Source: Microcoleus sp. FACHB-1515 (GTDB lineage: Bacteria > Cyanobacteriota > Cyanobacteriia > Elainellales > Elainellaceae). Taken from it: a stretch of 64,000 bases of DNA. Positions 42,859 to 52,428 of this stretch are shown one piece after another. A program made the translations under genes and the position numbers. The notes beneath the pieces were generated by a model. It ran no database searches. It worked only from the letters and a program-made list of their open reading frames with translations, and was not told the DNA's origin. The DNA lies in the NCBI RefSeq assembly GCF_014696105.1, contig NZ_JACJPO010000020.1, positions 248,001 through 312,000 on the forward strand, given 5' to 3'. The first letter of the stretch is position 1, and each line of letters opens with the position of its first letter.

Positions 42859-43050
42859 ATGGACGCGGCAAAACAGACAGGTTTAATTAAATTTCTAAAA
42901 GAAGAACTGGCGGTTCCCGCTTCGGCGATCGCCCTTGCCCTGCGACATAATGAACCGGGGTCGAACCTGCTGCCGATGATTTTGTGGCAGTACGGCCTGA
43001 TCACAACCGAACAACTCGATCGCATTTTCGACTGGATGGAGACGACCTAG
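42859..43050 (+). CDS. DUF2949-type small cyanobacterial protein
   Basis: 63 residues from ATG 42859; the frame is open back to 42694, but the domain begins near this codon. The sequence LIKFLKEELAVPASAIALAL, then LLPMILWQYGLITTEQLDRIFDWME is the pattern of the DUF2949 family, found in cyanobacteria and of unknown function. It is predicted to be a compact all-helical protein. It lies 186 bases before ftsH on the same strand; co-transcription is possible but unproven. Confidence 0.8.
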   Translation: MDAAKQTGLIKFLKEELAVPASAIALALRHNEPGSNLLPMILWQYGLITTEQLDRIFDWMETT

Positions 43051-43236
43051 CACTCTCAAGCCGCGCTTGCTGTCAAGCGCGATACAGGTGCGGCTATCTC
43101 GCCCTTGGAAGAAGTCTGAGAAACATAAAGTTAATTAAACTTAAAGAAGCGAAGAGCGTACGAAGATTAGTACGTCTGCGCTGCTGGTTGCGATCGACGG
43201 TCGATCGTCCAGGCTTTTTCAAGGAGCGTCATTGCC

Positions 43237-45123
43237 ATGCCTATTAAAGACAAGCCCCAGCCGCCTCGATCGCGGCAAATTGGCAACGTTTTAATTCTGT
43301 TGTCAAGTCTATTTTTAGTTGTAAACCTGCTATTTCCCAGCCTGTTTGCTCCGCGCACGCCACAAGTGCCCTACAGCCTGTTCATCCATCAGGTTGAAGA
43401 AGGCCAAGTTTCCAGAGTTTCAGTTGGTCAAAATGAAATTCGCTATCAGCTTGGCGACCAGATTCCTCCAGAAGATGGACAGTCTGGTCAAATTCTGTCC
43501 ACCACGCCGATTTTTGATCTGGAACTTCCCAAACTGCTGGAAGCCAAAGGCGTTGAATTCGCCGCTGCTCCCCCTGCCCGCAACGGCTGGGTGGGCAATA
43601 TCCTCAGTTGGGTAATTCCGCCGCTGATTTTTGTGGCGATCTGGCAGTTCTTCATCAACCGCAGCGGGGGTGGTCCGCAAGGTGCGCTGTCGATCGGCAA
43701 GAGCCGTGCCAAAGTGTACGTTGAAGGCGAAGCTGACAAAATCACATTTGCCGATGTCGCAGGTGTCGAAGAAGCCAAGACCGAACTCGTCGAGATCGTA
43801 GACTTCCTCAAAAATCCGAAGCGCTTTACGCAAATTGGCGCTCGCATTCCCAAAGGCGTTCTGCTCGTTGGGCCGCCAGGAACGGGTAAAACCCTTCTCG
43901 CCAAGGCCGTTGCAGGCGAAGCAGGCGTTCCCTTCTTCAGCATTTCCGGTTCCGAGTTTGTTGAACTGTTTGTTGGTGTTGGTTCGTCTCGCGTCCGCGA
44001 TCTATTCGAGCAGGCCAAAAAGCAAGCGCCCTGCATCGTGTTCATCGACGAGCTGGATGCGATCGGTAAGTCGCGCAACAGCGGCGGCTTCTATGGCGGT
44101 AACGACGAGCGCGAACAAACCTTGAACCAACTGCTGACCGAAATGGACGGCTTCTCAGCAGGCGATCAAACCGTGATCGTCCTTGCTGCAACCAACCGCC
44201 CCGAAACGCTTGACCCCGCTTTGCTGCGTCCGGGTCGATTTGATCGACAGGTGCTGGTCGATCGCCCCGACTTGAGCGGTCGCGAAGCCATCCTCAACAT
44301 CCACTCGCGTCAAGTCAAATTAGGTTCAGACGTGGATCTGCGGCAAATCGCCACGCGCACACCCGGATTTGCCGGAGCCGATCTTGCCAACTTGGTGAAC
44401 GAAGCTGCACTGCTGGCCGCTCGCAACAACCGGGAAGCTGTGTCGCAAGCCGACTTTGCCGAAGCGATCGAGCGCGTCGTGGCCGGACTGGAAAAGAAAA
44501 GCCGCGTCCTTAATGAAAAAGAAAAGAAAATCGTGGCCTATCACGAAGTCGGTCACGCTCTCGTCGGCGCACTGATGCCGGGAAGCGGTCGCGTCGAGAA
44601 GATTTCGATCGTCCCTCGCGGCATGGCAGCATTGGGCTACACCCTGCAACTGCCGACCGAAGATCGCTTCTTAATGAGCGAATCGGAACTGCGCGGTCAG
44701 ATTGCAACCATGCTGGGTGGTCGATCGGCTGAAGAAATCATCTTCAACAGCATCACCACTGGAGCCTCCAACGACCTTCAGCGAGCAACTGACTTGGCCG
44801 AACGGATGGTGACAACTTACGGGATGAGCAAAGTGCTTGGCCCCTTGGCCTATCAGCAAGGTCAGCAGTCGTTCCTCGGTGCTGAACCAATGAATCCGCG
44901 CCGGATGGTTAGCGCTCAAACGGCAGAAGCGATCGATCAAGAAGTTAAGGCGATCGTTGAAGATGCTCACCAGCACGCGCTGGACATTCTGACGCAGAAT
45001 CGCGATTTGCTCGAATCGATCTCGCAAAAGCTGCTGGAAACTGAAGTGATCGAAGGCGAAATCTTGCACGATCTGCTGGCGCAGGTGAAAGCACCGGAGC
45101 AAACACCGACGACAGTGGGTTAG
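43237..45123 (+). CDS. ftsH: ATP-dependent zinc metalloprotease FtsH
   Basis: A 628-residue membrane AAA+ protease. Two membrane helices (about 17-33 and 121-140) flank a lumenal/periplasmic domain. The AAA module has Walker A GPPGTGKT (212-219), Walker [11 protein letters not shown], the pore and SRH regions ([39 protein letters not shown]) and the zinc site HEVGH. FtsH degrades damaged membrane proteins, including photosystem II D1 in cyanobacteria. The [11 protein letters not shown] wording is closer to FtsH1/FtsH4-type homologues than to FtsH2/3, as far as I can tell. An AAGGAG site precedes the ATG and a terminator follows. Confidence 0.95.
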   Translation: MPIKDKPQPPRSRQIGNVLILLSSLFLVVNLLFPSLFAPRTPQVPYSLFIHQVEEGQVSRVSVGQNEIRYQLGDQIPPEDGQSGQILSTTPIFDLELPKLLEAKGVEFAAAPPARNGWVGNILSWVIPPLIFVAIWQFFINRSGGGPQGALSIGKSRAKVYVEGEADKITFADVAGVEEAKTELVEIVDFLKNPKRFTQIGARIPKGVLLVGPPGTGKTLLAKAVAGEAGVPFFSISGSEFVELFVGVGSSRVRDLFEQAKKQAPCIVFIDELDAIGKSRNSGGFYGGNDEREQTLNQLLTEMDGFSAGDQTVIVLAATNRPETLDPALLRPGRFDRQVLVDRPDLSGREAILNIHSRQVKLGSDVDLRQIATRTPGFAGADLANLVNEAALLAARNNREAVSQADFAEAIERVVAGLEKKSRVLNEKEKKIVAYHEVGHALVGALMPGSGRVEKISIVPRGMAALGYTLQLPTEDRFLMSESELRGQIATMLGGRSAEEIIFNSITTGASNDLQRATDLAERMVTTYGMSKVLGPLAYQQGQQSFLGAEPMNPRRMVSAQTAEAIDQEVKAIVEDAHQHALDILTQNRDLLESISQKLLETEVIEGEILHDLLAQVKAPEQTPTTVG

Positions 45124-45146
45124 CGATCGAGTTGAAATTATTCTTG

Positions 45147-45180
45147 TCCCCGCTTGCCTGGTGCGATCGGGGATTTTTTT
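45147..45180 (+). terminator. Rho-independent terminator of ftsH
   Basis: A 6-bp stem TCCCCG/CGGGGA with a 15-base loop, followed by seven T, starting 24 bases after the ftsH stop. Confidence 0.75.
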
Positions 45181-45195
45181 GATTTCGCACCAAAC

Positions 45196-45305
45196 GAATT
45201 ACAGGACTGACGCATTAACACCCGGAAATTGATTTCACGGCCTCTGCCTGTCCTGGAATTAGTCTTCAGCGTGGATTTTTCGCAGAGGCACGGCCCTAAC
45301 CATTC
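45196..45305. other. Possible decayed insertion-element end
   Basis: TTACAGGACTGACGCATTAA resembles the TTACAGGACTTACGCA end found on many cyanobacterial insertion sequences. About 45 bases on are GGCCTCTGCC and, after a further 35, GCAGAGGCACGGCC, an imperfect inverted pair. No transposase is left. The likeness is from memory. Confidence 0.3.
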
Positions 45306-45364
45306 ACTTCAATCTGGATAGAAATTAAGGTAAACTTTCATTAACAGAATTTTCATAAATCGCA

Positions 45365-45781
45365 ATGACCAAGAGCCTCGGATTCGGAAAAACCCCGCCT
45401 GCGCCCAAAGTTTCAAAGCGGACGACTGAACGCGACGCAGCCGTCAAGCAGTACGACAAGATGAAATCCGACGGTATTCCTGATTTTGAGATTTACATTC
45501 GCATTCAAGGCAAAAAAGCGTGGTATCCGGTCGGAGCGCTTGCCGTGAAGCGATCGAGCCTGATCAACCGCGCCATCTTCGACAGCCAAGAGCAACTGCT
45601 GCAAGGCGCATTCCGCCTCTATCCTGTCCTGCGGAAAAACCAAAATCAGCTTGAATACGGCTATCGGCTCAAAGAGTTCAAAGATGAACCGATCCAGCTT
45701 GCCGTCAAGCCGGAACCGCCCGTACAGTCTGCGATCGCTGGATTGCGCGATCGCGCCACCAAACTCTTCAAGCGCGGCTAA
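45365..45781 (+). CDS. HHL1-like protein
   Basis: A 138-residue soluble protein with the pattern RDAAVKQYDKMKSDGIPDFEIYIRI, WYPVGALAVKR, INRAIFDSQEQLLQGAFRLYP and EYGYRLKEFKDEPIQLA. I recognise this as the cyanobacterial relative of plant HHL1 (hypersensitive to high light 1), a thylakoid-associated protein that protects photosystem II in Arabidopsis; activity in cyanobacteria is not something I can cite. The C-terminus ends in a basic helix. It is 240 bases downstream of ftsH, past a terminator, so it has its own promoter. Confidence 0.82.
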   Translation: MTKSLGFGKTPPAPKVSKRTTERDAAVKQYDKMKSDGIPDFEIYIRIQGKKAWYPVGALAVKRSSLINRAIFDSQEQLLQGAFRLYPVLRKNQNQLEYGYRLKEFKDEPIQLAVKPEPPVQSAIAGLRDRATKLFKRG

Positions 45782-45788
45782 TTCTACG

Positions 45789-45826
45789 ATTCCCTCGGTG
45801 CTTCACAGTTGGAGAACCGAGGGAAT
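45789..45826. terminator. Stem-loop between convergent genes
   Basis: A perfect 11-bp stem ATTCCCTCGGT/ACCGAGGGAAT with a 16-base loop, directly between the HHL1-like stop and the LysR stop. There is no clear U-run on either side, so it may stop transcription weakly or protect 3' ends. Confidence 0.55.
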
Positions 45827-45829
45827 TGC

Positions 45830-46762
45830 TTAGAGTGAATGACTCAGGGCAGCCAGAGCAGACACGCGATCGCTCTGCTTCACCAAATTCAAAAACGCAT
45901 AGACGGCGGGTGAAAGTAGTGCATCCGCAAGAGTTGCCACCTGAATGACGCGATCGAGCGGATCGGGAAGAGGATAGACGCGAGCCTCGGTTGGCAGGGG
46001 AGCGGCGGCAAGGCGAGCGATAATTGTGGCACCCAAGCCCTGCATCACCATACTGACGATCGCGGAATCTTCGTTGATGCGGTAGCTCGGCTTTAAGTGG
46101 GGAGCAACCTGAGCGAGATGATTGCGAATCAAAATCGCACAGTAGTCCTCTTCGGGCGGAAAAATCAGCGGAAAGCGGGCAAGTTCATTCCAGGTCAGCG
46201 GTTCATCCACCTGAGTATCGGGCGGCAGCAGCGCCACATATTCATCGCGCATTAGCTCCCACAGTTCAAATTCATCGGGGTTGGCGACAGGGACACAGAT
46301 AAAGCCAATGTCGGCGCGACCTTGCCGCAACGCTTGCTCAACACCGTCACTGCCGCGCACCAAATCGAGGGAAACTGAAACTTGTGGGTAGGCTTGGCGA
46401 AAGCGGGCAATCATTTCCGGCAGGATATGCGTTGCGATGCTGCGAAACGTGGAAACGCGCACCTGTCCGCCCTGCAAGCCGCGCACGAGACGCGCTTCGT
46501 TGCCGATCGCAGCCAAAACCTGCAACATCTGCCGCGCATGAGGCAAAATCTGCTCGCCTGCCGGAGTCAGCATTGCGCCATGTCGTCCTCGCGTTAGCAA
46601 AACCACGCCTAACTGATCTTCCAAGGTGGCGATCGCATGGCTAATTGCTGATTGCGACACACCCAATTGCAATCCTGCTTCGCCAAAGTTGCTGCATTCT
46701 GCCACCGCGACAAACGCCCGCACCTGCGACAGCTTGACTTGATCCAGGTTAAATCGCTCCAT
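45830..46762 (-). CDS. LysR family transcriptional regulator
   Basis: A 310-residue LTTR. The N-terminal winged HTH (residues ~8-68) reads KLSQVRAFVAVAECSNFGEAGLQLGVSQSAISHAIATLEDQLG; the effector domain begins around residue 95 (GQVRVSTFRSIATHILPEMIARF) and contains GRADIGFICVPV and MVMQGLGATIIARLA. The co-inducer and targets are unknown. It is divergent from a small conserved gene 155 bases away. It does not carry features that would identify it as CmpR, NdhR or NtcB. Confidence 0.92.
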   Translation of the reverse strand: MERFNLDQVKLSQVRAFVAVAECSNFGEAGLQLGVSQSAISHAIATLEDQLGVVLLTRGRHGAMLTPAGEQILPHARQMLQVLAAIGNEARLVRGLQGGQVRVSTFRSIATHILPEMIARFRQAYPQVSVSLDLVRGSDGVEQALRQGRADIGFICVPVANPDEFELWELMRDEYVALLPPDTQVDEPLTWNELARFPLIFPPEEDYCAILIRNHLAQVAPHLKPSYRINEDSAIVSMVMQGLGATIIARLAAAPLPTEARVYPLPDPLDRVIQVATLADALLSPAVYAFLNLVKQSDRVSALAALSHSL

Positions 46763-46917
46763 GCACTCGTCCTCCGCTTGATTTTAATTGTGCCTGAAGG
46801 ACGCGATCGCTGCATGAAGAAAATCTATTGATGTGATTCACGCCAGCTTTTGAATTTCGATCGCCAACTTCCTACAGTAATTGGCAAAGGGAAAACGATT
46901 TCATCGGAGGCGGAAAA

Positions 46918-47160
46918 ATGGAAGGATCAAGCGTTAATCTTTCAGCAGAATTTGCTCGTGTCCAGCAATCGCGTGACCGCTGCAATCTCAGCAAAATCGG
47001 GCGATCGATCATCGCGTTTCTAGCCGGAAGTTCTGAGCCAAAAGTTCAGCGGATCAGTGATAATAGCTGGCGCGTTTACGATCCAATTCGCCATCAAACG
47101 CTGTATCTTTCAAGTGAAAAAGAAGTGCGGATGTGGTTAGAGCAGCGGTATCACTTTTAG
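46918..47160 (+). CDS. Conserved small hypothetical protein
   Basis: An 80-residue protein with an excellent ribosome site (GGAGGCGG, about 7 bases before the ATG). The C-terminal half (SSEPKVQRISDNSWRVYDPI, then SSEKEVRMWLEQRY) resembles a group of small cyanobacterial proteins in which a W-x-VYDP strand and an EVRMWLEQRY helix are conserved. No catalytic residues or membrane segment. A perfect palindromic terminator follows 22 bases after the stop. Function unknown. Confidence 0.75.
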   Translation: MEGSSVNLSAEFARVQQSRDRCNLSKIGRSIIAFLAGSSEPKVQRISDNSWRVYDPIRHQTLYLSSEKEVRMWLEQRYHF

Positions 47161-47182
47161 GATGCGAAACAATGAAAAATAC

Positions 47183-47211
47183 AAAACAGGGTGCGATCGC
47201 ACCCTGTTTTT
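47183..47211. terminator. Bidirectional terminator, 28-bp perfect palindrome with HIP1 at its centre
   Basis: AAAACAGGGTGCGA and its exact complement with no spare loop base, centred on GCGATCGC; T/A runs lie on both sides. It separates the convergent 80-residue-protein and VKOR genes. Confidence 0.85.
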
Positions 47212-47244
47212 CTAATGTAAATTCAAGCTTTCACCAGCTTCAAG

Positions 47245-48195
47245 CTAGTTTCTAAAGTTGCGCGATCCGGTGAAGCCCGATGCTTCAGCTAGCTGTTCCA
47301 GCGATTGAGTTCCGTTGTAGAATTTCCCGTTGATTTCCCAAGTGGGATATCCGGTCACTTGCTCGGATTTCTCCTGGCAAAGCGCAGTTTGCGAATTTCG
47401 ACCTGCGGGATCGCACTCAACGAGGGGAAGCTCCTGAGCCGCTTGCCGTCCAAATAGCTGCTTTTGATCGTGGCAGTGTGGGCACCAGTAAGCCGAATAC
47501 ATCTTCGCGCCGATCGACTTGAGATGTTTTGCCAGCGCGATTTCCGACTCTCCTGATGTTGTCGTAATCGGCGGTCCCACTTCTCCCGGTGTGCTGACGC
47601 TCGGCGGTTCTCCCGGATTTGGCACACCTGCATATACGCCCAGCGTTCCGACTAACGTGACCATTGCCACAATGACGCCCGTAACCAGCAGTTGCCCGAT
47701 ATCATCCCAAGCGCGACCCACCAGCGTCAGCACAAACAGGCTGGTGGCAAAAATTGCAGACGCGATGCAGTAGTAGCAAATGCCGTTGGCACCATACACA
47801 GCAATGAACTTCGAGGCCATGATGTACATCAAATAGCCGCTAAAAATCATCATTGCCGTTGTGCTGACAAACAGCAATAGCCAGGTTGTAGACTCGGCTT
47901 GCGATCGCTGCTGTTTATTCCGCTCAGGATTGATCAGCAAGGGCGCAAGGGCAAAAGCGGCAACGGCAAGATAAGCCAGCAGGCCAAACAGTGACAGCGG
48001 AATTGTGCCGATGTAGGCGTAGTCGCTGGTGAGAACCTGCTCACAGCCTCCGGTCGGGCAGGTGGTTTCGCCGCCGAACAAACGATTGAACGTAATGTAG
48101 CCCGTATTCAGCGCACCCAGCAGGGCGATCGCCCCAATCAGCGGACGCGACCAGCGGTGAATCCAAGAAGTAGGTTGGCTGCGGCGACGACTCAT
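47245..48195 (-). CDS. Vitamin K epoxide reductase-thioredoxin fusion
   Basis: A 316-residue membrane protein. The VKOR domain with four to five helices has loop cysteines C46 and C51 and the active-site pair C140/C143 (CYYC). A linker rich in Pro, Gly and Thr leads to a thioredoxin-like domain with C238/C241 (YWCPHC) and the cis-Pro segment GYPTWEINGKFYNG. In cyanobacteria and plastids (LTO1) such fusions form disulfides in lumenal or periplasmic proteins, passing electrons to quinone; in plants LTO1 is needed for PSII assembly. All redox cysteines are present. ATG 48195; monocistronic by position. Confidence 0.93.
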   Translation of the reverse strand: MSRRRSQPTSWIHRWSRPLIGAIALLGALNTGYITFNRLFGGETTCPTGGCEQVLTSDYAYIGTIPLSLFGLLAYLAVAAFALAPLLINPERNKQQRSQAESTTWLLLFVSTTAMMIFSGYLMYIMASKFIAVYGANGICYYCIASAIFATSLFVLTLVGRAWDDIGQLLVTGVIVAMVTLVGTLGVYAGVPNPGEPPSVSTPGEVGPPITTTSGESEIALAKHLKSIGAKMYSAYWCPHCHDQKQLFGRQAAQELPLVECDPAGRNSQTALCQEKSEQVTGYPTWEINGKFYNGTQSLEQLAEASGFTGSRNFRN

Positions 48196-48290
48196 AACTT
48201 CACGCTGTAAATTTCCGTCAACACAATATCATGGCGGCAAAAGTTGCCACCTCATCCATTTTGACTTACATTCTGGCGATCGAGTGCCGC

Positions 48291-49139
48291 CTAAGGCGAA
48301 ACCGTGATGATCGCCTGCGCTTTCTCCTGCGCTTTGAGGGCAAGGCTGCGCTGCATCGCTTCGACAAACTGACTAACGCGAATCGGGTCGATCGGCTGTT
48401 CGATCTGGCCGCGCCGCTTCAAGGAACTCGACACGATCACGCCATCCGCCGCCTGAATCAGTTGCGGAATATTCTCCCAGCTTGCCCCACTGCCGATGAA
48501 GACGGGCGTTCCGTTCGCGGCAGCACTGGCGAGTTCCAGATCTTCTAGTGTCGGTGGACTTCCGGTTGACCAGCCGGAGAGGATCACGCCATCGGCTAAG
48601 CCGCGATCGATCGTTTCCTGCACGGCTGTCGTCAAATTGGGCGATCCCAGCGGCCTTGCGTGTTTCACCAGCACATCCGCCAGAATCTTGACGTTGCTGC
48701 CCAGTTCGCGCCGATAGCGCAGCAGTTCGTGCGCCTGCCCTTCGATAATCCCCTGATCGGTTGCCATCACTCCGGTCAAGACGTTGACGCGGATGAAGTG
48801 GGCTTGAACGCAAGAGGCGATCGCCATCGCGCTCAAGGCATCGTTGCGTAAAACGTTGAGACCGATTGGCACTTCCACCAGATGCTTTAAGCGCTCTACC
48901 ACAAGGCTCATTGCACTGACGATCGCGGGATCAACTCTGTTTTTCGTGAACGGGGCATCAAAGAAATTTTCGACAATGATGCCGTTGACACCGCCAGAAG
49001 CCAGCGCGGTCGCTTCTTGTTCGGCGCGATCGATTACGGCTTTGAGCGAACCGCCCCAGCGCGGAGACGTGGGCAGGGGCATCAAATGAACGACCCCAAT
49101 AATCGGATTGGGCGTGTTGAAGGTTTGTCTTAAGTCCAC
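48291..49139 (-). CDS. btpA: BtpA family photosystem I biogenesis protein
   Basis: A 282-residue TIM-barrel-like protein: IGVVHLMPLPTSPRWGG, GVNGIIVENFFDAPFTK, VPIGLNVLRNDALSAMAIA, FIRVNVLTGVMATDQGIIEG, ILADVLVKHARPLG and ADGVILSGWSTGSPP are all family signatures. BtpA is an extrinsic thylakoid protein needed for stable accumulation of the photosystem I core in Synechocystis; homologues also occur in non-photosynthetic bacteria and archaea, so a broader enzymatic role is possible. Start ATG 49139. The stop is 95 bases from the VKOR start on the same strand. Confidence 0.93.
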   Translation of the reverse strand: MDLRQTFNTPNPIIGVVHLMPLPTSPRWGGSLKAVIDRAEQEATALASGGVNGIIVENFFDAPFTKNRVDPAIVSAMSLVVERLKHLVEVPIGLNVLRNDALSAMAIASCVQAHFIRVNVLTGVMATDQGIIEGQAHELLRYRRELGSNVKILADVLVKHARPLGSPNLTTAVQETIDRGLADGVILSGWSTGSPPTLEDLELASAAANGTPVFIGSGASWENIPQLIQAADGVIVSSSLKRRGQIEQPIDPIRVSQFVEAMQRSLALKAQEKAQAIITVSP

Positions 49140-49505
49140 TTGGATCTGAGATTCGGACTTTTAGTATCTACATCCAGCGATCGCCGCTGGCTTAGATCTA
49201 CTCTAACAGCGGATGGGCTGCACGATTTCAGGGAGCCGCATCTTCCTTTCGATAGTTGATCCCCGCCCGAAAAACTTTCCCTGTCACATTGAATTCACCG
49301 TGAATATGGTTAAGTTATGTAATTGTGCGCTAGGATGGAAACGTAATCACTACTGCGGTTGCGATTGACGGTTGTTCGCGGGTCACTCGACTCTTCTGGT
49401 GACACGAACATAGGACACGAAGAAGTCCGTTGATTATGCGATCGCTCGGCAGCTTTTTGCTGCTGAATACCTGTCAACCCTTCTTGTGAATCTATCCCGT
49501 CATTC
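49140..49505. other. Divergent region between btpA and rimO
   Basis: 366 bases without a gene. It should carry the btpA promoter (left) and the rimO-crhR promoter and leader (right). A short hairpin CAGC-TTTTT-GCTG lies at 49451-49463. In Synechocystis the rimO-crhR transcript is processed and autoregulated, so a structured leader would not be surprising; I cannot define one here. Confidence 0.4.
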
Positions 49506-50870
49506 ATGGGCAAACCCACAATTGCCATCTCTCACTTAGGCTGCGAAAAAAACCGCATCGATACCGAACATATGCTAGGTCTGCTCGTGCAGGCAGGCTA
49601 TGAAGTCGATAGCAACGAAGAATTAGCCGACTACGTCATTGTCAATACCTGTAGCTTCATTCAGGCCGCTCGCGAAGAATCGGTTCGCACCCTCGTCGAA
49701 CTGGCTGAAGACGGCAAGAAAGTCGTAATCACAGGCTGCATGGCGCAGCATTTCCAAAAAGAACTGCTCGATGAACTGCCCGAAGCCGTCGCGGTTGTCG
49801 GTACAGGTGACTATCACAAGATCGTCGATGTCATCCAGCGAGCAGAAACCGGAGAGCGCGTCCAGGAAGTATCGAGCCATCCGACGTTCATCGCAGACGA
49901 GAACATCCCGCGCTATCGCACCACGACCGAGGGCGTTGCCTACCTGCGCGTCTCGGAAGGCTGCGACTACAAGTGCGCGTTCTGCATCATTCCGCAGTTG
50001 CGGGGCAAGCAGCGATCGCGCTCGATCGAATCGATCGTCCGCGAAGCCGAACAGCTTGCCGCTGAAGGCGTCCAAGAGATCATCTTGATTTCGCAAATCA
50101 CGACGAACTACGGACTTGACCTTTACGGAAAGCCGATGCTGGCCGAACTGCTGCGGGCACTCGGTCGCGTCGAAGTTCCCTGGATTCGGATGCACTACGC
50201 CTATCCGACCGGATTGACAAACGATGTTCTCGCCGCAATGCGCGAAACGCGGAACGTCCTGCCCTACCTCGACTTGCCGCTTCAGCACTCGCATCCCGAT
50301 GTGCTGCGATCGATGAATCGGCCTTGGCAGGGTCAGGTGAACGACCAGATCATCGATCGCATCAAAACCGCGATCCCCGAAGCGGTCACACGGACGACGT
50401 TCATCGTCGGTTTCCCTGGCGAAACGGACGCGCAGTTTGAGCATCTACTCGAATTTGTCGATCGCCATCAGTTTGATCACGTTGGCGTTTTCACCTTCTC
50501 ACAAGAAGAAGGCACAGCCGCTTACGACCTGCCGAACCAGATTCCGCAGGACGTGATGGACGATCGCCGCGATGCGCTGATGTCGCTTCAGCAGCCTATA
50601 TCGCAACTCAAAAATCAAGCCGAAGTCGGCAAAGTCGTGGATGTCTTGATCGAACAAGAACATCCAGACACCGGAGAACTCGTGGGACGATCGCCCCGAT
50701 TCGCGCCGGAAGTTGATGGCTTGGTCTACGTACAAGGCTCGGCACGATTGGGTTCGATCGCGCCCGTCCTGATCACAGGCGCAGATGTGTACGACCTGTA
50801 CGGATCGATCGCAAACTCACACACCCAACTGAGAGGCGCGATTCGTCGTGTCTCTGCAACCCTCAATTAA
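49506..50870 (+). CDS. rimO: Ribosomal protein uS12 methylthiotransferase RimO
   Basis: A 454-residue radical-SAM enzyme that adds a methylthio group to an aspartate of ribosomal protein S12. The N-terminal UPF0004 domain ([34 protein letters not shown]) carries three auxiliary-cluster cysteines. The radical-SAM triad is C153-x3-C157-x2-C160 ([10 protein letters not shown]), then [23 protein letters not shown] and DLPLQH. A TRAM domain closes the protein. GGAG and a 9-base gap link its stop to the crhR start, the same gene order as in Synechocystis. Confidence 0.96.
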   Translation: MGKPTIAISHLGCEKNRIDTEHMLGLLVQAGYEVDSNEELADYVIVNTCSFIQAAREESVRTLVELAEDGKKVVITGCMAQHFQKELLDELPEAVAVVGTGDYHKIVDVIQRAETGERVQEVSSHPTFIADENIPRYRTTTEGVAYLRVSEGCDYKCAFCIIPQLRGKQRSRSIESIVREAEQLAAEGVQEIILISQITTNYGLDLYGKPMLAELLRALGRVEVPWIRMHYAYPTGLTNDVLAAMRETRNVLPYLDLPLQHSHPDVLRSMNRPWQGQVNDQIIDRIKTAIPEAVTRTTFIVGFPGETDAQFEHLLEFVDRHQFDHVGVFTFSQEEGTAAYDLPNQIPQDVMDDRRDALMSLQQPISQLKNQAEVGKVVDVLIEQEHPDTGELVGRSPRFAPEVDGLVYVQGSARLGSIAPVLITGADVYDLYGSIANSHTQLRGAIRRVSATLN

Positions 50871-50879
50871 GGAGACTCG

Positions 50880-52304
50880 ATGACCCTTTCATTTCACAGC
50901 CTCGGTTTGTCTGAAGCACGTGTCGCACACCTCGAAAAAGCAGGCTTTGAGACACCGACTGCCATTCAAGCCCAAGCAATTCCGCACCTCCTTTCCGGTC
51001 GCGATGTCGTCGGTCAGGCGCAAACCGGAACGGGCAAAACCGCAGCTTTCTCGCTGCCAATGCTCGAACAAATCGACGTGAACAATCACGCCGTTCAAGC
51101 TTTGATTCTCACCCCGACTCGCGAGTTGGCCGTGCAGGTTTGCACCTCAATTCGCGCCTTCAACGACGATCGCCGCATCCATGTCCTACCGATTTATGGT
51201 GGGCAATCGATCGATCTGCAACTCCAGCGGCTCCGTCGCGGCGCTCAAATCGTCGTTGGCACTCCCGGTCGCGTCCTTGATTTGCTCAAGCGCGGCGATC
51301 TCAAGCTGAATCAGCTAAGCTGGCTCGTCCTCGATGAAGCCGACGAAATGCTGAACATGGGCTTCATTCAAGATGTCGAGAAGATCCTCAGTCAAGCTCC
51401 GGCTGAACGGCAAACTGCTTTCTTCTCAGCCACGATGGAACCCTCGATCCGCGCTTTGGCCGCGAAGTTCTTGCGATCGCCCGTTACGGTCACGGTCGAG
51501 CAGCCGAAAGCCGCCCCGACTCGGATCAACCAAATCGCCTACATGGTTCCGCGTGGCTGGACGAAAGCCCGCGCCCTCCAACCGATCCTGGAACTGGAAG
51601 ACCCCGAATCGGCCTTGATCTTCGTTCGCACCCGCCGCGCCGCCGCCGACCTCACCCGTCAGCTTCAGGCTGCCGGACACAGCGTTGACGAATATCACGG
51701 CGACCTCAGCCAGTCGCAGCGCGAACGTCTTCTGCTCCGCTTCCGTCAACGTCAAGTCCGCTGGGTGGTCGCAACGGACATCGCCGCTCGCGGTTTGCAC
51801 GTCGAAGATCTAACGCACGTGATCAACTACGATTTGCCCGATAGCGTCGAAAGCTACGTTCACCGCATCGGACGAACCGGACGCGCAGGCAAAGAAGGCA
51901 CAGCCATTTCGCTGATTCAGCCGCTCGATCGCCGCAAGCTGAAGGACATCGAACGCCACGTCCGTCAATCGCTGACGATGGGCACAATTCCGACTCGCGC
52001 CCAAATCGAGGCGCGTCAGCTTGAAAAGCTCCAGTCGCAAGTCCGCGAAGCTCTCGCAGGCGAACGCATGGCCTCGTTCTTGCCGATCGTCTCGCAACTG
52101 AGCGAAGAATACGACCTCCGCACGATCGCCGCCGCCGCTTTGCAAATGGCATACGATCAAACCCGTCCTTCCTGGATGCGCACCGATCAAGGCGTCAGCG
52201 AAGACCCGGTTTACGACGAGCCAAAATCGTATTCGATGAAGCCTGTGAAGCGATCGAACAGCGCCAAGCCGACACCCAGAACGCCCGCTTCCCCGAAGCA
52301 ATAG
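50880..52304 (+). CDS. crhR: DEAD-box RNA helicase CrhR
   Basis: A 474-residue helicase. In order: Q motif (AGFETPTAIQAQAIP), motif I AQTGTGKTAA, Ia PTRELAVQ, Ib TPGR, II DEAD (VLDEADEMLNMG), III SAT, IV LIFVRTRRAA, V ATDIAARGLHV and VI HRIGRTGRAGKEG. A C-terminal extension of about 100 residues ends in basic, Pro/Ser-rich sequence. CrhR-type enzymes unwind and anneal RNA and are induced by cold and by a reduced electron-transport chain in Synechocystis. The rimO-crhR operon arrangement is conserved here. A strong terminator follows. Confidence 0.95.
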   Translation: MTLSFHSLGLSEARVAHLEKAGFETPTAIQAQAIPHLLSGRDVVGQAQTGTGKTAAFSLPMLEQIDVNNHAVQALILTPTRELAVQVCTSIRAFNDDRRIHVLPIYGGQSIDLQLQRLRRGAQIVVGTPGRVLDLLKRGDLKLNQLSWLVLDEADEMLNMGFIQDVEKILSQAPAERQTAFFSATMEPSIRALAAKFLRSPVTVTVEQPKAAPTRINQIAYMVPRGWTKARALQPILELEDPESALIFVRTRRAAADLTRQLQAAGHSVDEYHGDLSQSQRERLLLRFRQRQVRWVVATDIAARGLHVEDLTHVINYDLPDSVESYVHRIGRTGRAGKEGTAISLIQPLDRRKLKDIERHVRQSLTMGTIPTRAQIEARQLEKLQSQVREALAGERMASFLPIVSQLSEEYDLRTIAAAALQMAYDQTRPSWMRTDQGVSEDPVYDEPKSYSMKPVKRSNSAKPTPRTPASPKQ

Positions 52305-52328
52305 TGCGTCAAGATAGATAGTCTGAAG

Positions 52329-52358
52329 TCAGGGTGCAGTTTGTGCCCTGATTTTTTT
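52329..52358 (+). terminator. Rho-independent terminator of the rimO-crhR operon
   Basis: A stem TCAGGG/CCCTGA (6 bp, extendable with a mismatch) with an 11-base loop followed by seven T, beginning 25 bases after the crhR stop. Confidence 0.8.
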
Positions 52359-52428
52359 GTGGGTGGGGGCGATTCGCCCCTAAACCTCAATTCTTAATCT
52401 GACTGCTTCATCGCTGATTGCATCGATA

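Noticed and set aside
49623..50444. Long minus-strand frame inside rimO
   Set aside because: rimO is unambiguous; the antisense frame is a by-product of its codon pattern.
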